From Muribaculaceae bacterium (GTDB lineage Bacteria > Pseudomonadota > Alphaproteobacteria > Rs-D84): 64,000 nucleotides of DNA. Below, in pieces: positions 36,047-49,094 of this stretch. The stretch is from the NCBI GenBank assembly GCA_023665245.1, contig JAMPEH010000003.1:1-64000 (forward strand). The letters run 5' to 3'. The first letter of the stretch is position 1, and each line of letters starts with the position of its first letter. The position numbers and the translations under genes are program-made. The notes under the pieces were generated by a model. That model was not told the origin of the DNA, searched no databases, and worked only from the letters and a program-made list of their open reading frames with translations.

Positions 36047-36538
36047 ATGTCTGAATCACACAAATACAAATATACCGGCGCAATGGTTCTGGGGATGCAT
36101 GACGCATTGGTTGAAATCAGTGGAATTATCGCGGGACTAACATTTGCAATAAATGACCGCAAGGTTATTATCATGACGGCCGCCATTGCAGCCATCGCCG
36201 CCAGCCTGTCTATGGCAGCCGCAAATTTTCAGTCCTTGCGTGCAGAAAACAATCATAACGCATTACGCGCCGCGATGTATACCGGACTGATGTATATAAT
36301 CACCAGTGCGATATTAATTCTACCATTTGCAGTTGTTCCAAACCGATTCTGGGCACTGGGCATTATGGCGATAATGGCAGTATTGGTAATATTTGCATTT
36401 AATTGCGGTATGGGAATATTAACCCGTCGCCCATTTATGGCCAGATTTCTGGAAATGCTGGCTATATGTGTGGGCGTATCGGTTGCATCATTTGCAATTG
36501 GTATGGCGGCAAAATACTTTATGGGTATTACGATTTAG
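36047..36538 (+). CDS. short VIT/CCC1-like membrane protein
   Basis: 163 residues. AMVLGMHDALVEISGIIAGL matches the first helix signature of the VIT1/CCC1 iron-manganese transporter family (usual form VLGxNDGLVs). About five membrane segments are visible. Typical members have about 230 residues with a metal-binding helical insert between helices 2 and 3; here that insert is very short (MAAANFQSLRAENNHN), so transport capacity is uncertain. TATAGT lies 7 nt before the ATG, another probably leaderless message. Confidence 0.75.
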   Translation: MSESHKYKYTGAMVLGMHDALVEISGIIAGLTFAINDRKVIIMTAAIAAIAASLSMAAANFQSLRAENNHNALRAAMYTGLMYIITSAILILPFAVVPNRFWALGIMAIMAVLVIFAFNCGMGILTRRPFMARFLEMLAICVGVSVASFAIGMAAKYFMGITI

Positions 36539-36846
36539 CATCCGCATGGCATCATCGCCACAACAGAACACGGACATAAATATTCCGCAGGTATCGTTTC
36601 CATATATACGTTAGACCAATCAATTTGTTCGGCCACATCACGTGGCCGCTTATCTGCGGCACATTTTACCGATGTAATAACCGCATGACGCTGGGCGGTC
36701 GCATTATCCAATGCGCGACGCATACCGGCGGTCGTGCAATCAGTCACATACAATTCATATACACCGCCACCAGATGCACGATAGTAATCTGCAAATACAG
36801 GACACATTGCAAATGTCACAACCATAAAAGACAAAAACGATTTCAT
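36535..36846 (-). CDS. small secreted cysteine-containing protein
   Basis: 103 residues from the ATG at 36846 (AAAGG upstream; an in-frame TTG lies two codons before). Signal peptide MKSFLSFMVVTFAMCPVFAD. The mature part has CTTAGMRRALDNATAQR and ends in CPCSVVAMMPCGC. Six or more cysteines suggest a disulphide-bonded periplasmic or surface protein. It overlaps the end of the convergent VIT-like gene by 4 nt. Confidence 0.68.
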   Translation of the reverse strand: MKSFLSFMVVTFAMCPVFADYYRASGGGVYELYVTDCTTAGMRRALDNATAQRHAVITSVKCAADKRPRDVAEQIDWSNVYMETIPAEYLCPCSVVAMMPCGC

Positions 36847-36932
36847 ATTCAAAACCTTTTATATTGTACTCTCTGCGTCCCTGTATCTATTTCACATCAA
36901 TGTTATATCTGTAAAAATACATTGCAAGAAAA

Positions 36933-37748
36933 TTAATTGCCGTATCGAAACTGACCCGTCCCCAGATTGTAAAAGAATCGCCCTGACACACGGTCGTACA
37001 TTGATGGTATGCCATCACTGTCCAGCACCGGTATATAATCACGCAACATTTTGTCACCATCCCAGATTTTTACATAATAAATTTTGCCGGTGAACCAATC
37101 CGGCGCAACAGTATTGGAATCTTTTGAATTTAACCGAAACATATATAATGTATTTTTAAATTCCGATGGAAATTCATAAATGTCGTACTGATACGTATAA
37201 TCCTGATTAATTGTATACAGACCATTTATCAACGATATTACATTTATATCACGAAATCGTAAATGCCCATCAATAGTTTTCGCAGGACCATATCCCATAT
37301 AGCCATTTAGGAATTTATTAAAGGTGCTGATTTGATAATACCATTCTTGGCTATTTATATGTGTACGTGCACCCAGTGGGACATGACCAGTGCTTGTTGC
37401 GTTGGATACCGCAACATATGTTTTTATTTCAAAAGACATGGTGCCTGTTGGTATAATACCAGTATCAATATATTGCCGGCCATCGGATTCCAGATATTCC
37501 AGTCTGGTGTACGTAGGTTCAATTGCGTTGCATATTTCCAATACTGAATCTTTATACAAAACCTTGGTTTGCCCGCAGTCCGCCCCCAATGCCGCATAAT
37601 ATATTTTGCCAGATGGTGCCACTACAGCCAAACTTGGCGACGATTGTTTTTCCACAGACAGTTGAATTTGATAATAATTGCCGATATGCAACACCGCGCC
37701 GAACGTTGGTGCCGATATCATCATCAGAAAACAAAAAATTCTGAACAT
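36933..37748 (-). CDS. secreted LamG/concanavalin-like protein
   Basis: 271 residues. Signal peptide MFRIFCFLMMISAPTFGA. After residue 95 the segment TRLEYLESDGRQYIDTGIIP starts a beta-sandwich domain of the LamG/concanavalin type common in surface proteins of gut bacteria; it continues with YYVKIWDGDKMLRDYIPVLD and ends RVSGRFFYNLGTGQF. Such domains bind carbohydrate or protein ligands; the ligand here is unknown. Expression is expected to be under leader copy C immediately upstream. Confidence 0.8.
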   Translation of the reverse strand: MFRIFCFLMMISAPTFGAVLHIGNYYQIQLSVEKQSSPSLAVVAPSGKIYYAALGADCGQTKVLYKDSVLEICNAIEPTYTRLEYLESDGRQYIDTGIIPTGTMSFEIKTYVAVSNATSTGHVPLGARTHINSQEWYYQISTFNKFLNGYMGYGPAKTIDGHLRFRDINVISLINGLYTINQDYTYQYDIYEFPSEFKNTLYMFRLNSKDSNTVAPDWFTGKIYYVKIWDGDKMLRDYIPVLDSDGIPSMYDRVSGRFFYNLGTGQFRYGN

Positions 37749-37765
37749 AGATTATCCCCTGAATA

Positions 37766-37954
37766 AAAACCACCAGAACAATTCAGGTGGTTGGAGGTTC
37801 AGAACTATTGTTTTAGGAAAATAGTGGGCTTATTCAATATATTCGCCACCCTCCAACCCTCTTTTGGTTGGAGATGTTTTATGTCCCCGCGGACACCTAA
37901 AAACAAAGGGTTCTGACACCCCGCAAACACATGCGTGATTGCAATCATATTATA
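37766..37954 (-). promoter_or_regulatory. structured leader RNA, copy C
   Basis: Minus strand: TATAAT (37949-37954), an imperfect GCAATCAC/GTGTTTGC hairpin, GGGGTGTCAGAACCC (37908-37922), segment 1 CTCCAACC (37866-37873), segment 2 GGTTGGAGG (37850-37858), core GAATATATTGAATAAG (37829-37844), a CTATT/AATAG hairpin, segment 3 CCTCCAACC (37789-37797), and the CCACC/GGTGG terminator-like hairpin with T run (37766-37793). All three pairing segments differ from copy A in step. The gene starts about 20 nt downstream. Confidence 0.75.
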
Positions 37955-37992
37955 AAATATATAAACGAAAAATAAAAGACATAATATCCATC

Positions 37993-38027
37993 AAAAAAAA
38001 ACAGCGCACATTTGGTTAAATGTGCGC
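37993..38027 (-). terminator. terminator of the 38053 gene
   Basis: GCGCACATTT/AAATGTGCGC hairpin (38004-38027) followed on the minus strand by a run of T. Confidence 0.9.
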
Positions 38028-38052
38028 CGTGGGGGATTTACATTTTTATTTC

Positions 38053-38493
38053 TTAGCGTTCAATCATTGAACTGACACCGGCCAGCAAAATCGCCTTGTC
38101 TGTATTGATATCACGCAAATTTGCACGTGCTAGGTCTGTGTTTAATTGACGAACAAATGAATCATCTGGCTTTTTATGATAAACGCTGTCTGCCAACTGC
38201 TGTGATAAATTTTTCATCAGTTTTGCACCATGCTGCAATTTTGATGCACGTGGTCCATTTAGATTTTCCGCCGCGGCATCGGTATAATTTTTTTCTTCAC
38301 GGGTAATAGCCGCCGCCATAGATGGTGCTTCTTTGCCATGTTCTGCCTTTACCAACCAAACATTAATCGACCATCCAGATTTACCATCATATGACGAGGC
38401 ACGGTATGTCGTCAAAAACTGTGTTTCGGCACGCGCACCATAAAACGGAATCAAATAATCGCCAGAAAAATGAATGGATTCAATTTGCTTCAT
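38053..38493 (-). CDS. hypothetical protein
   Basis: 146 residues beginning MKQIESIHFSGDYLIPFYGA, with AAGGAG 7 nt upstream of the ATG. No signal peptide. The second half is helical and charged (RASKLQHGAKLMKNLSQQLA). I do not recognise a family. It lies between leader copies C and B, in an accessory-looking region. Confidence 0.68.
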   Translation of the reverse strand: MKQIESIHFSGDYLIPFYGARAETQFLTTYRASSYDGKSGWSINVWLVKAEHGKEAPSMAAAITREEKNYTDAAAENLNGPRASKLQHGAKLMKNLSQQLADSVYHKKPDDSFVRQLNTDLARANLRDINTDKAILLAGVSSMIER

Positions 38494-38603
38494 ATCTTTA
38501 CTCCTTATTACACAATAATACATAATACAAATTTATATATTGTCAAGTATTAATTCATAAAACACTCCCTCTCATTAATCATTTGATTTACTTTTTTATA
38601 AAC

Positions 38604-38811
38604 TATAATTTATCTGTCGGTAGGTGTTTCACCGATGGGGTGTCAGAACCTCTGCCTAAGCGTCACAAAAATCGGTGCACTGCGCTTTTTTTATTATGAC
38701 GAAAACAACTCCTGTCCCTGTGGGTCAGGGGGGGGTGTGGATATATTGAATAAGCACACAATTCTTAGGATTGTTCTAAACCTCCTGACCACTCAATCTT
38801 GGGTGGTTTTT
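38604..38811 (+). promoter_or_regulatory. structured leader RNA, copy B
   Basis: TATAAT (38604-38609), hairpin GGTG/CACC, GATGGGGTGTCAGAACC (38634-38650), segment 1 CTCCTG (38709-38714), segment 2 CAGGGGG (38726-38732), core GATATATTGAATAAG (38740-38754), CAAT/ATTG hairpin, segment 3 CCTCCTGAC (38781-38789), then an ACCAC/GTGGT hairpin and T run to 38811. Segment 2 pairs with segment 3 through one G-T wobble. An eight-G run sits in segment 2. The ATG follows at 38842. Confidence 0.75.
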
Positions 38812-38841
38812 CATTTGAAAACAAACAGGAGATTGAACAAA

Positions 38842-39525
38842 ATGAAAACCAAGCAATTAATTATTGTCGCATCATGCGTGACAATTACTTTGATACAGAA
38901 CACCAACGCCACATCAATTGGCGTAATTTCCCCAGTTGACCCAATACAACCAACCACAAAATGTACATTGGTAGATTGCCCATCAAATGTCGACACACTT
39001 CCCATACTGGGGCACCGGCCCACTGTCGAGGTATGCACCCCCGGCACTGCGGTATGTTATAGTGACGGCAGTACAACCTATAAGTACCAATCATGCGCAT
39101 CGTGTAATTCGCCATATTCTTGGTCGAGCTATACCATAGATACATGTCCAAACATTATGTTTTCAACCTGTGCATGCAATTGTTCTGATTGTTTAAATGG
39201 TGATTTTATCGATATTAGCACTGGATACCAACGAAAAGCACTTTTTACCTGTGATTGCTCATCTGACACCGCAGCATGCGTGAATGCGGGTTATGAATAT
39301 CGTTGTGCCACGGGATACTATGGCAGTTCTACAAACGGTACATCAGGTTGCACACCATGTCCGACGTGGGATGGCGTTTACACAACATCCACAAAAACAA
39401 CATCAGTGCGTGGTACCAGTACCGCCGGCACAACCGCAATTACTGGATGCTATATACCATCGGGCACATACTATGACACAACCGGCACATTCACAATTGG
39501 CAGCAATTGCAAATATCAGAACTAA
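38842..39525 (+). CDS. cysteine-rich secreted protein with C-terminal module
   Basis: 227 residues; the ATG has AGGAGA 9 nt upstream. Signal peptide MKTKQLIIVASCVTITLIQN. The middle is cysteine-rich (CASCNSPYSW, CACNCSDC). The C-terminal 65 residues (CATGYYGSSTNGTSGCTPCP, ITGCYIPSGTYYDTTGTFTI) are almost identical in pattern to the 8314 product. Signal peptide, leader and C-terminal module are shared while the middle differs, as in a variable surface-protein family. Confidence 0.82.
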   Translation: MKTKQLIIVASCVTITLIQNTNATSIGVISPVDPIQPTTKCTLVDCPSNVDTLPILGHRPTVEVCTPGTAVCYSDGSTTYKYQSCASCNSPYSWSSYTIDTCPNIMFSTCACNCSDCLNGDFIDISTGYQRKALFTCDCSSDTAACVNAGYEYRCATGYYGSSTNGTSGCTPCPTWDGVYTTSTKTTSVRGTSTAGTTAITGCYIPSGTYYDTTGTFTIGSNCKYQN

Positions 39526-39536
39526 TTTAAATAACT

Positions 39537-39559
39537 ATCCCCACCATCACGGTGGGGAT
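39537..39559. repeat. perfect hairpin beyond the 38842 gene
   Basis: ATCCCCACC-atcac-GGTGGGGAT is a strong hairpin but lacks a T run on the plus side, so it may be a REP-like element or an mRNA 3'-end stabiliser. The rest of the gap to 39743 shows nothing. Confidence 0.55.
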
Positions 39560-39743
39560 GATGTGATTACCTTTTTACCTGATGGGATTGTGGCACAGGA
39601 TTTTGTGTATTACCTGGATTTGACATTTGTACCAATCTCTCTATTGCACGCCATAGTTCGGTATGATTCATATTTATCTCCTATGCGTGAATTATATCCT
39701 GAAATTACATATAAATACATAGGTTAGATATCCTAAATATAAA

Positions 39744-40316
39744 TCAGATATATGGCTTTATCATAAATCCCGAATTTTCAATCGTACCACTGGTATATAA
39801 ATTGCGTAGTTTTTGATATGTATTACATCCGCCAAATTCATCACGCGGAACAATCGCAGTTATCAAATATGCTGGACGGTTCCGTATCGCATTGATAAAA
39901 TGCCCCGGGGCAACAGTACCCGGTATCCATTCTAATTTTTCACGTCCGGGACCAAATGCACGCAGTGCACCATCGATTTCCACCGCGATAATCTGGTGCC
40001 CGTTTATAATATTGGGATACCCGGCACGGGCACGCATCCAATCTGCATAATTTGCAGTCGTAACAACATAACACGGCAAGCAAACATCGGTCGCCAGTTT
40101 ACAAAACACCTTTGCCCGACCGGTGCAACCAGCGACCCGTGGCGGAATTTTATTTTGAATAATATCATCAGCCGATAACGAGAAAGACCAATCGATATTA
40201 TCCGGAATACTATTTTCACGCATGTATTTTGCGCGGTTGTTTGCACCAACAGAGGCGCGAAATATTTCATGCATCTTGTCAATGATGGATTGGATTTTTT
40301 GTTCTGTGTTGATCAT
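39744..40316 (-). CDS. transglutaminase-like cysteine hydrolase fold protein
   Basis: 190 residues from the ATG at 40316 (AGGAGAGA upstream). VAGCTGRAKVFCKLATDVCL holds the candidate nucleophile Cys64 at the start of a helix, and NGHQIIAVEIDGALRAFGPG holds His107, the arrangement of the transglutaminase-like superfamily. The third catalytic acid (normally Asp in a vDP motif) is not clear; the position reads FGPG. No signal peptide, so probably cytoplasmic. Substrate unknown. Confidence 0.72.
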   Translation of the reverse strand: MINTEQKIQSIIDKMHEIFRASVGANNRAKYMRENSIPDNIDWSFSLSADDIIQNKIPPRVAGCTGRAKVFCKLATDVCLPCYVVTTANYADWMRARAGYPNIINGHQIIAVEIDGALRAFGPGREKLEWIPGTVAPGHFINAIRNRPAYLITAIVPRDEFGGCNTYQKLRNLYTSGTIENSGFMIKPYI

Positions 40317-40339
40317 TCTCTCTCCTGATAAACGATTAA

Positions 40340-40597
40340 TTATTCCGCGTCGTAATAATCCCCATGACAATCGTTATAATCATCATATGATTCATTATAC
40401 TCACTCCAATTATCATGGTATATTTCATCATCGTATGAATCTTTTTTTCGCGCCATTTCCAAAATCAAAAGCTGGTTAGGCGTAAGATTCTTAATATCAT
40501 GTTCTTTTTTTACCTGTCCCTTTACAACTTGGCGCAGTTTGTTTACCTTTGTCATTATTAAATTCTGAATTCTGGAAATATCTATATTTCTGTCCAT
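40340..40597 (-). CDS. small protein with acidic, Tyr/Asp-rich tail
   Basis: 85 residues. The first 50 are basic and helical (MTKVNKLRQVVKGQVKKEHD), the last 35 are Asp/Tyr/Glu-rich (SYDDEIYHDNWSEYNESYDD). AGGGGGT lies upstream. Charge segregation suggests an adaptor or nucleic-acid mimic, but this is speculation. No family recognised. Confidence 0.6.
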   Translation of the reverse strand: MDRNIDISRIQNLIMTKVNKLRQVVKGQVKKEHDIKNLTPNQLLILEMARKKDSYDDEIYHDNWSEYNESYDDYNDCHGDYYDAE

Positions 40598-40630
40598 GGG
40601 CGGTACCCCCTTATTGTTTTTTGCACAATT

Positions 40631-40981
40631 TTATCGCTGTTTTGTGAATGCCTTTATCTTATTTTCCATCGTTAAATTTTTGGCAATGTTGACGTTTCCG
40701 CTTTTATCAGTCGTAATAATAACCGTATCCCCAACATTGGCAAAATCATAGATATCAGGATCAGCCTTAGTTACATTTGCAAACCTAACAACCTCACCTT
40801 TTTTATTCACAACCACAAATCTGGAAGTATGGATATCAATATGGCTACTATGCAATTTGCCCAATACTAATGCTGTATCAACTTTTTGTTCAGCAGTTGG
40901 GGCAAACTCAACTGTTTTGCTGTTTTTACATCCAGCCATTCCCATCACGGTCAGTGTTAATGCAATTGTATATTTTTTCAT
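40631..40981 (-). CDS. putative lipoprotein
   Basis: 116 residues. MKKYTIALTLTVMGMAGC is a lipoprotein signal with the lipobox Cys at 18. The mature part is beta-rich (HSSHIDIHTSRFVVVNKKGE, DTVIITTDKSGNV). No family is recognised. It is in a run of small minus-strand exported proteins. Confidence 0.72.
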   Translation of the reverse strand: MKKYTIALTLTVMGMAGCKNSKTVEFAPTAEQKVDTALVLGKLHSSHIDIHTSRFVVVNKKGEVVRFANVTKADPDIYDFANVGDTVIITTDKSGNVNIAKNLTMENKIKAFTKQR

Positions 40982-41134
40982 AACTACTCCTTTTTACAAG
41001 AACATTTATAACACCATGCACAAATTTCGTCAACATTGAATTAACAAATATTCAGATTGACAATACGATAAAAATGTGCATAATAGTAATATAGAAAATA
41101 AAAAACTACGCATTATCCGATTTCATTATCCAAA

Positions 41135-41332
41135 TCAACGTTGTTTTATGTTTATATCGATTTTTGGGTGGACAATTTGACGAACGATTTCTTTTGTTCT
41201 TTCTTCTTTGTCTAAAACTGATTTTATTGTCGCGATATCCGTGGAAAAATCCGGAACAACCACATCATGACAAACATGTGTACGCAACGGCATCGTCGCA
41301 TTTATAATCGCAGTTAAAGTAATGTGTTTCAT
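41135..41332 (-). CDS. small protein, possibly exported
   Basis: 65 residues from the ATG at 41332 (AAGGATT upstream). MKHITLTAIINATMPLRTHV is weakly signal-like but short in hydrophobic length. The rest is charged and helical (DKEERTKEIVRQIV). Function unknown; coding status moderately supported by the ribosome-binding site. Confidence 0.5.
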   Translation of the reverse strand: MKHITLTAIINATMPLRTHVCHDVVVPDFSTDIATIKSVLDKEERTKEIVRQIVHPKIDINIKQR

Positions 41333-41369
41333 AGACAATCCTTATTATGCACATAAGTTCATATAAATA

Positions 41370-41906
41370 TTACCACCATTTTTTTGATGATTGAATTTCT
41401 TTATTTGTTATTTTGTTTTCACGTTCCTCGGTTAAAAGCAGGCGCATCACGGACTTTAACTTATGTTCACCATTTCTTGTTGTATATGGAACTTTGGTAT
41501 CCACCACCACCCAATATTCAACCCGATTGAGTTTTATATATTTCATTGTTTCTTTATCAAAAGCCCAAATGAATTGGATCAAAGTATTTTCCTCATTCGC
41601 AAATCGTTCTTGTTCTTCGCGACATTCCTTTATACTTGAATTTGGTAAATTACAGCGATAGCCCAATTCTAGCAATTCTGGTGTAGGCATCTGACTTAGA
41701 AAAACTTTATCTATACCAGGTTCCATTTCAAATGTTTTGCAAATAAAGCCACGTCCCGTTCTACCATTACAGTCAGGAATATAGTTTGGTTCAAAACATT
41801 CCTGATTGCGAAAACACTCTGTTGCATTTTCATATATTTCTTTGGCGGATGGTTCCATATCACATGCCGTTAATAATAATACAGGAACTATTAATAAATT
41901 TTTCAT
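41370..41906 (-). CDS. putative lipoprotein
   Basis: 178 residues from MKNLLIVPVLLLTACDMEPS; the lipobox is LLTAC with Cys15. The mature protein has conserved-looking cysteine pairs (CFRNQECFEPNYIPDCNGRT, FICKTF) and a beta-strand-rich second half (KLNRVEYWVVVDTKVPYTTR). It sits alone before the rRNA operon terminator. No family is recognised. Confidence 0.72.
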   Translation of the reverse strand: MKNLLIVPVLLLTACDMEPSAKEIYENATECFRNQECFEPNYIPDCNGRTGRGFICKTFEMEPGIDKVFLSQMPTPELLELGYRCNLPNSSIKECREEQERFANEENTLIQFIWAFDKETMKYIKLNRVEYWVVVDTKVPYTTRNGEHKLKSVMRLLLTEERENKITNKEIQSSKKWW

Positions 41907-41958
41907 TATATATCCTTTATAGATAAGTATATAAATCATATATTTAGGCTAAATGCAA

Positions 41959-41987
41959 TAAAAAAACACCCCACGGTGTGGGGTGTG
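41959..41987 (-). terminator. rRNA operon terminator
   Basis: ACACCCCACA/TGTGGGGTGT hairpin followed on the minus strand by a run of T, about 30 bases beyond 5S. Confidence 0.9.
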
Positions 41988-42017
41988 AATTTCGGTTTTA
42001 TATAACAACTGGATTTA

Positions 42018-42134
42018 TTCTGGCGACGACCTACTCTTCCGTGGCTTAAGCCAAAGTACCATCGGCGATACGGGGTTTCCCTGTCTGGTTCGGGATGGAA
42101 CAGAGGGTGACTCCCGCTCAATAATCACCAGAAT
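42018..42134 (-). rRNA. rrf: 5S ribosomal RNA
   Basis: The reverse complement contains the 5S landmarks CCCGAACCAGACAGGGAAAC and CGCCGATGGTACTTTGGC. The ends are paired by an extended precursor stem (GGATTTATTCTGG with its complement). Ends are approximate to a few bases. Confidence 0.93.
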
Positions 42135-42221
42135 AAATCCAGCGAACATCATAATAACAATTTTAGAATCAATTGTCAACGTTCTCTTCAAGCATTTCGT
42201 TTGATAAATCAAACGATAAGA

Positions 42222-44970
<2,749 letters not shown>

Positions 44971-45275
44971 CTTATGCTTGAAGAGAAAGTCTTCAAACAT
45001 TAAAAAGAACACTTAATGAGTTTTTTAAGCATTTAAGTTGATTCTTGCTGTTCTAATTGAATTATCATATTCATGATTACTCTATTTAGAAAGATTTTTG
45101 AGATTACGATGTTCAACAAATTAAAGATTATATTTCTATAAAATCTAACTTGCGACATTATATAAAACCGATTAACAATATATTGCTGTAAAAAGCAGGA
45201 TTCCGACGATATTTCGAAAACATCTGGAATCACAAATGAATAAATCATTTCTGATTCCAACCTCATCAAGATAAG

Positions 45276-45352
45276 TGGTGGGTCAGGAAGAACTCGAATC
45301 TTCGACCTTCGCTGTATCAGAGCGACATTCTAACCAACTGAACTACTGACCC
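45276..45352 (-). tRNA. tRNA-Ile (anticodon GAT) in the rRNA spacer
   Basis: The reverse complement GGGTCAGTAGTTCAG...CTGACCCACCA folds normally, with anticodon loop CTGATAC and encoded CCA. It is the only tRNA in the 16S-23S spacer; the usual partner tRNA-Ala is not found between 44970 and 45276, a stretch that otherwise shows nothing. Confidence 0.95.
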
Positions 45353-45482
45353 GATATAATCTGGAACGAAAATATTTAGATTCAAATAGTTCCGCTGATA
45401 CCAGAATTATTCGCCAAACAAAAAGAGATATTCAGACAGTCGCTTTGGATTTGACCGCTATCGTGTTAGCGGTATTCTCTAT

Positions 45483-46984
<1,502 letters not shown>

Positions 46985-47632
46985 TATAAAAACCTGTGGT
47001 TTAAGTCCTGTGCATAAAACAACACTGACATTAATATCAGTTCGTCTTTACATATATTATATTCGCAAGACAAGTTTTTAACGAGGTTCACAAATTATAT
47101 ATAAACCTACTACCTGTCTAGGATATGCACATTGACTTAGTCAAAGTTTGGATAATTCCAAATTCAACTGTCTGCATATCTCTTCTTGAACAGATTCTTG
47201 AATTTTGCATCAAAAATCTTTTGATGAGCTGCTTTTATTCACAATGTTGCGACTTCGTCAGAGTATTTCGTTTCGTCTGCTAATCGCTAAATTTCAGGGG
47301 TTAAGGTTTCTTTTTTTCGTTTGCCTTAACTTGAAAGCCCGCTTAGTATGGGCCGAAAGTTTCAAAAAGTCAAGCGCAATTTCAAAAATAATTTCAAAAA
47401 AATTTTTTACCCCACCAAAAACCATAGGAAAAGTGGCGGATTTCTGGGATTTTATCCCGTGAAAAAAATTTTTATTTTTTTTGTATTTTTTCTTTTTTTA
47501 GCCCCTGGACGATTCGTGAAAAACAAAAAATATGATTCGGTTTTGAATATTTCGGTACGATTCGCCATGATTTTCGCCCCAATACACAAAAAGATGTTTC
47601 AAAGGTGGCCCTTTTGTGATATTATTCAACGT
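46985..47632. other. rRNA operon upstream region, no gene seen
   Basis: A gap of about 650 bases between 16S and the divergent 47633 gene. On the minus strand a TATAAT box near 47058 and AT-rich sequence likely belong to the rRNA promoter, but no clean -35 element could be assigned. Frames reading through 47348-47632 on the plus strand are A/T-homopolymer rich and do not look coding. A TGATATTAT box ends at 47625, 7 nt before the ATG of the next gene. Confidence 0.5.
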
Positions 47633-49030
47633 ATGAAGAACAAAATTGCAATTTTTTCATCCCTGATATGTATATATGGGATAAATGGCGCCGTGGCATC
47701 AGAGTGCACCGGGCCAGACTGTGACATTGCGCCGATGTATTCGGCGACAATTGGCGAACCAACAATATTAAGTGAATATGCCCAGACAGCAACCATGACG
47801 GAGTCTGTGCCCGCAAAATATGTAGCGGCGGCGCCATCGGCACCGGTCGCATACCAGGCGGTACGCCCCCAGTATATCGAAACGATGCCGGTGGTATCAC
47901 GCTATTCCCAACCGGTTCAGCATGTATATGCCGACCAAATTCCAATGCGTCAGGTAAAACTGTTATCTATTAAGCCGGTGCCAGAAGACAATCGCCCGGC
48001 CCTGTGGGATGGCACGCACGGCGAATATATCCAGCGCGGATATGATAAAACAGTTGATTGGCGCGATGGCGTGCCGATTTGGGACGATTCGATTTCTAAT
48101 TATAAGCAAAAAGATTTTTCAGATTGGTTTAATCAGCCGATGCCGGAACTGTATCTGCGCGAAGTGGATAGCCCTGTACCCAGTGCCGTCACCGTATCTG
48201 ATGCCACAACAACAGATTATGCAATTGACTTATATAATCAAAACATGGCAGACGCGGCTGCGACCCGCCAACGGGTTGAAGAATTATTAGCCCCGCAACG
48301 TCCATCTGAAAATTTGTGGACAGATGACGCGCCTGATATGCGTATTGTAAATAATTTGCCAATTGTACCGATGCGCCCAGAATATGTCGCCCAAGATATG
48401 ACGGAAGTTATTAATGTGACATTTACCCCGGACGACGGATGCCCATTTGAAACAGAAACCGAGTGCAACATCTGGCGGCGCAAGCCAATTGTCCGCGAAA
48501 CAGTATCGCCGCGCAGTCCTAAATTACGCACCGCAAGTGTTAATGATTTCATAAACGCTGCACGATGTGACAAAACAATTGACGCATCTAATCCAGTTGC
48601 GGCACCATTGTTGGACAGATATAAAATGTTAATGCGTTCTGCAAATGCATGCTGTACAGATGGGATGGCGTATTCATTAAAGCAGGCCGGCGCATCAGAT
48701 GGATTGGTATATAAATTCTTGTCCGATGACGCGAACTTTTATGGATTTGGGTCACGTTGCCTGATGATGACAGATGCAGAACTGGATACAAAATATCCGA
48801 ATACTGCAACCGCTGCCGTGGCCGCAGACGTGCGCAATGGGTGCCTGTGCCGTGGGCGCCAATGGTTTACAGCGATGCTGGCACCATTTAATCAGGTATA
48901 TAACGAATTGCCAGAATTTAAAGATGCAAAGTTCTATTATACTTATACAGACGGTCTGCAACGCAAGACAACGGTTTCAATAAATAACGATGTACAAAAT
49001 GTTATGAAACAATTAGCATTGTGCCCATAA
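47633..49030 (+). CDS. large secreted protein, unknown
   Basis: 465 residues from the ATG at 47633, chosen because it gives a signal peptide (MKNKIAIFSSLICIYGINGA); the longer upstream frame is low-complexity. Residues 30-200 are Pro/Ala/Tyr-rich and disordered-looking (AAAPSAPVAYQAVRPQYIET). The C-terminal 200 residues carry about ten cysteines (CPFETETECNIW, SANACCTDGMAYSLK, NGCLCRGRQWF). Probably an envelope or surface protein. The ATG lies 7 nt after TGATATTAT, so the mRNA is probably leaderless. Confidence 0.78.
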   Translation: MKNKIAIFSSLICIYGINGAVASECTGPDCDIAPMYSATIGEPTILSEYAQTATMTESVPAKYVAAAPSAPVAYQAVRPQYIETMPVVSRYSQPVQHVYADQIPMRQVKLLSIKPVPEDNRPALWDGTHGEYIQRGYDKTVDWRDGVPIWDDSISNYKQKDFSDWFNQPMPELYLREVDSPVPSAVTVSDATTTDYAIDLYNQNMADAAATRQRVEELLAPQRPSENLWTDDAPDMRIVNNLPIVPMRPEYVAQDMTEVINVTFTPDDGCPFETETECNIWRRKPIVRETVSPRSPKLRTASVNDFINAARCDKTIDASNPVAAPLLDRYKMLMRSANACCTDGMAYSLKQAGASDGLVYKFLSDDANFYGFGSRCLMMTDAELDTKYPNTATAAVAADVRNGCLCRGRQWFTAMLAPFNQVYNELPEFKDAKFYYTYTDGLQRKTTVSINNDVQNVMKQLALCP

Positions 49031-49033
49031 AGA

Positions 49034-49056
49034 AACGCCCCGTGGGGCGTTTTTTC
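49034..49056 (+). terminator. terminator of the 47633 gene
   Basis: ACGCCCCGTGGGGCGT (49035-49050) followed by six T. Confidence 0.92.
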
Positions 49057-49094
49057 AAATAACAATTAACAATGAACAGATAACAATTAATGTC

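Noticed and set aside
39284..39727. 147-codon frame overlapping the 38842 gene
   Set aside because: It is a shifted frame inside and beyond the cysteine-rich gene, with skewed composition and no ribosome-binding site.
47348..47632. N-terminal extension of the 47633 gene (95 extra codons)
   Set aside because: The extension is homopolymer-rich and lacks protein-like composition. The internal ATG gives a clean signal peptide and follows a -10 box.
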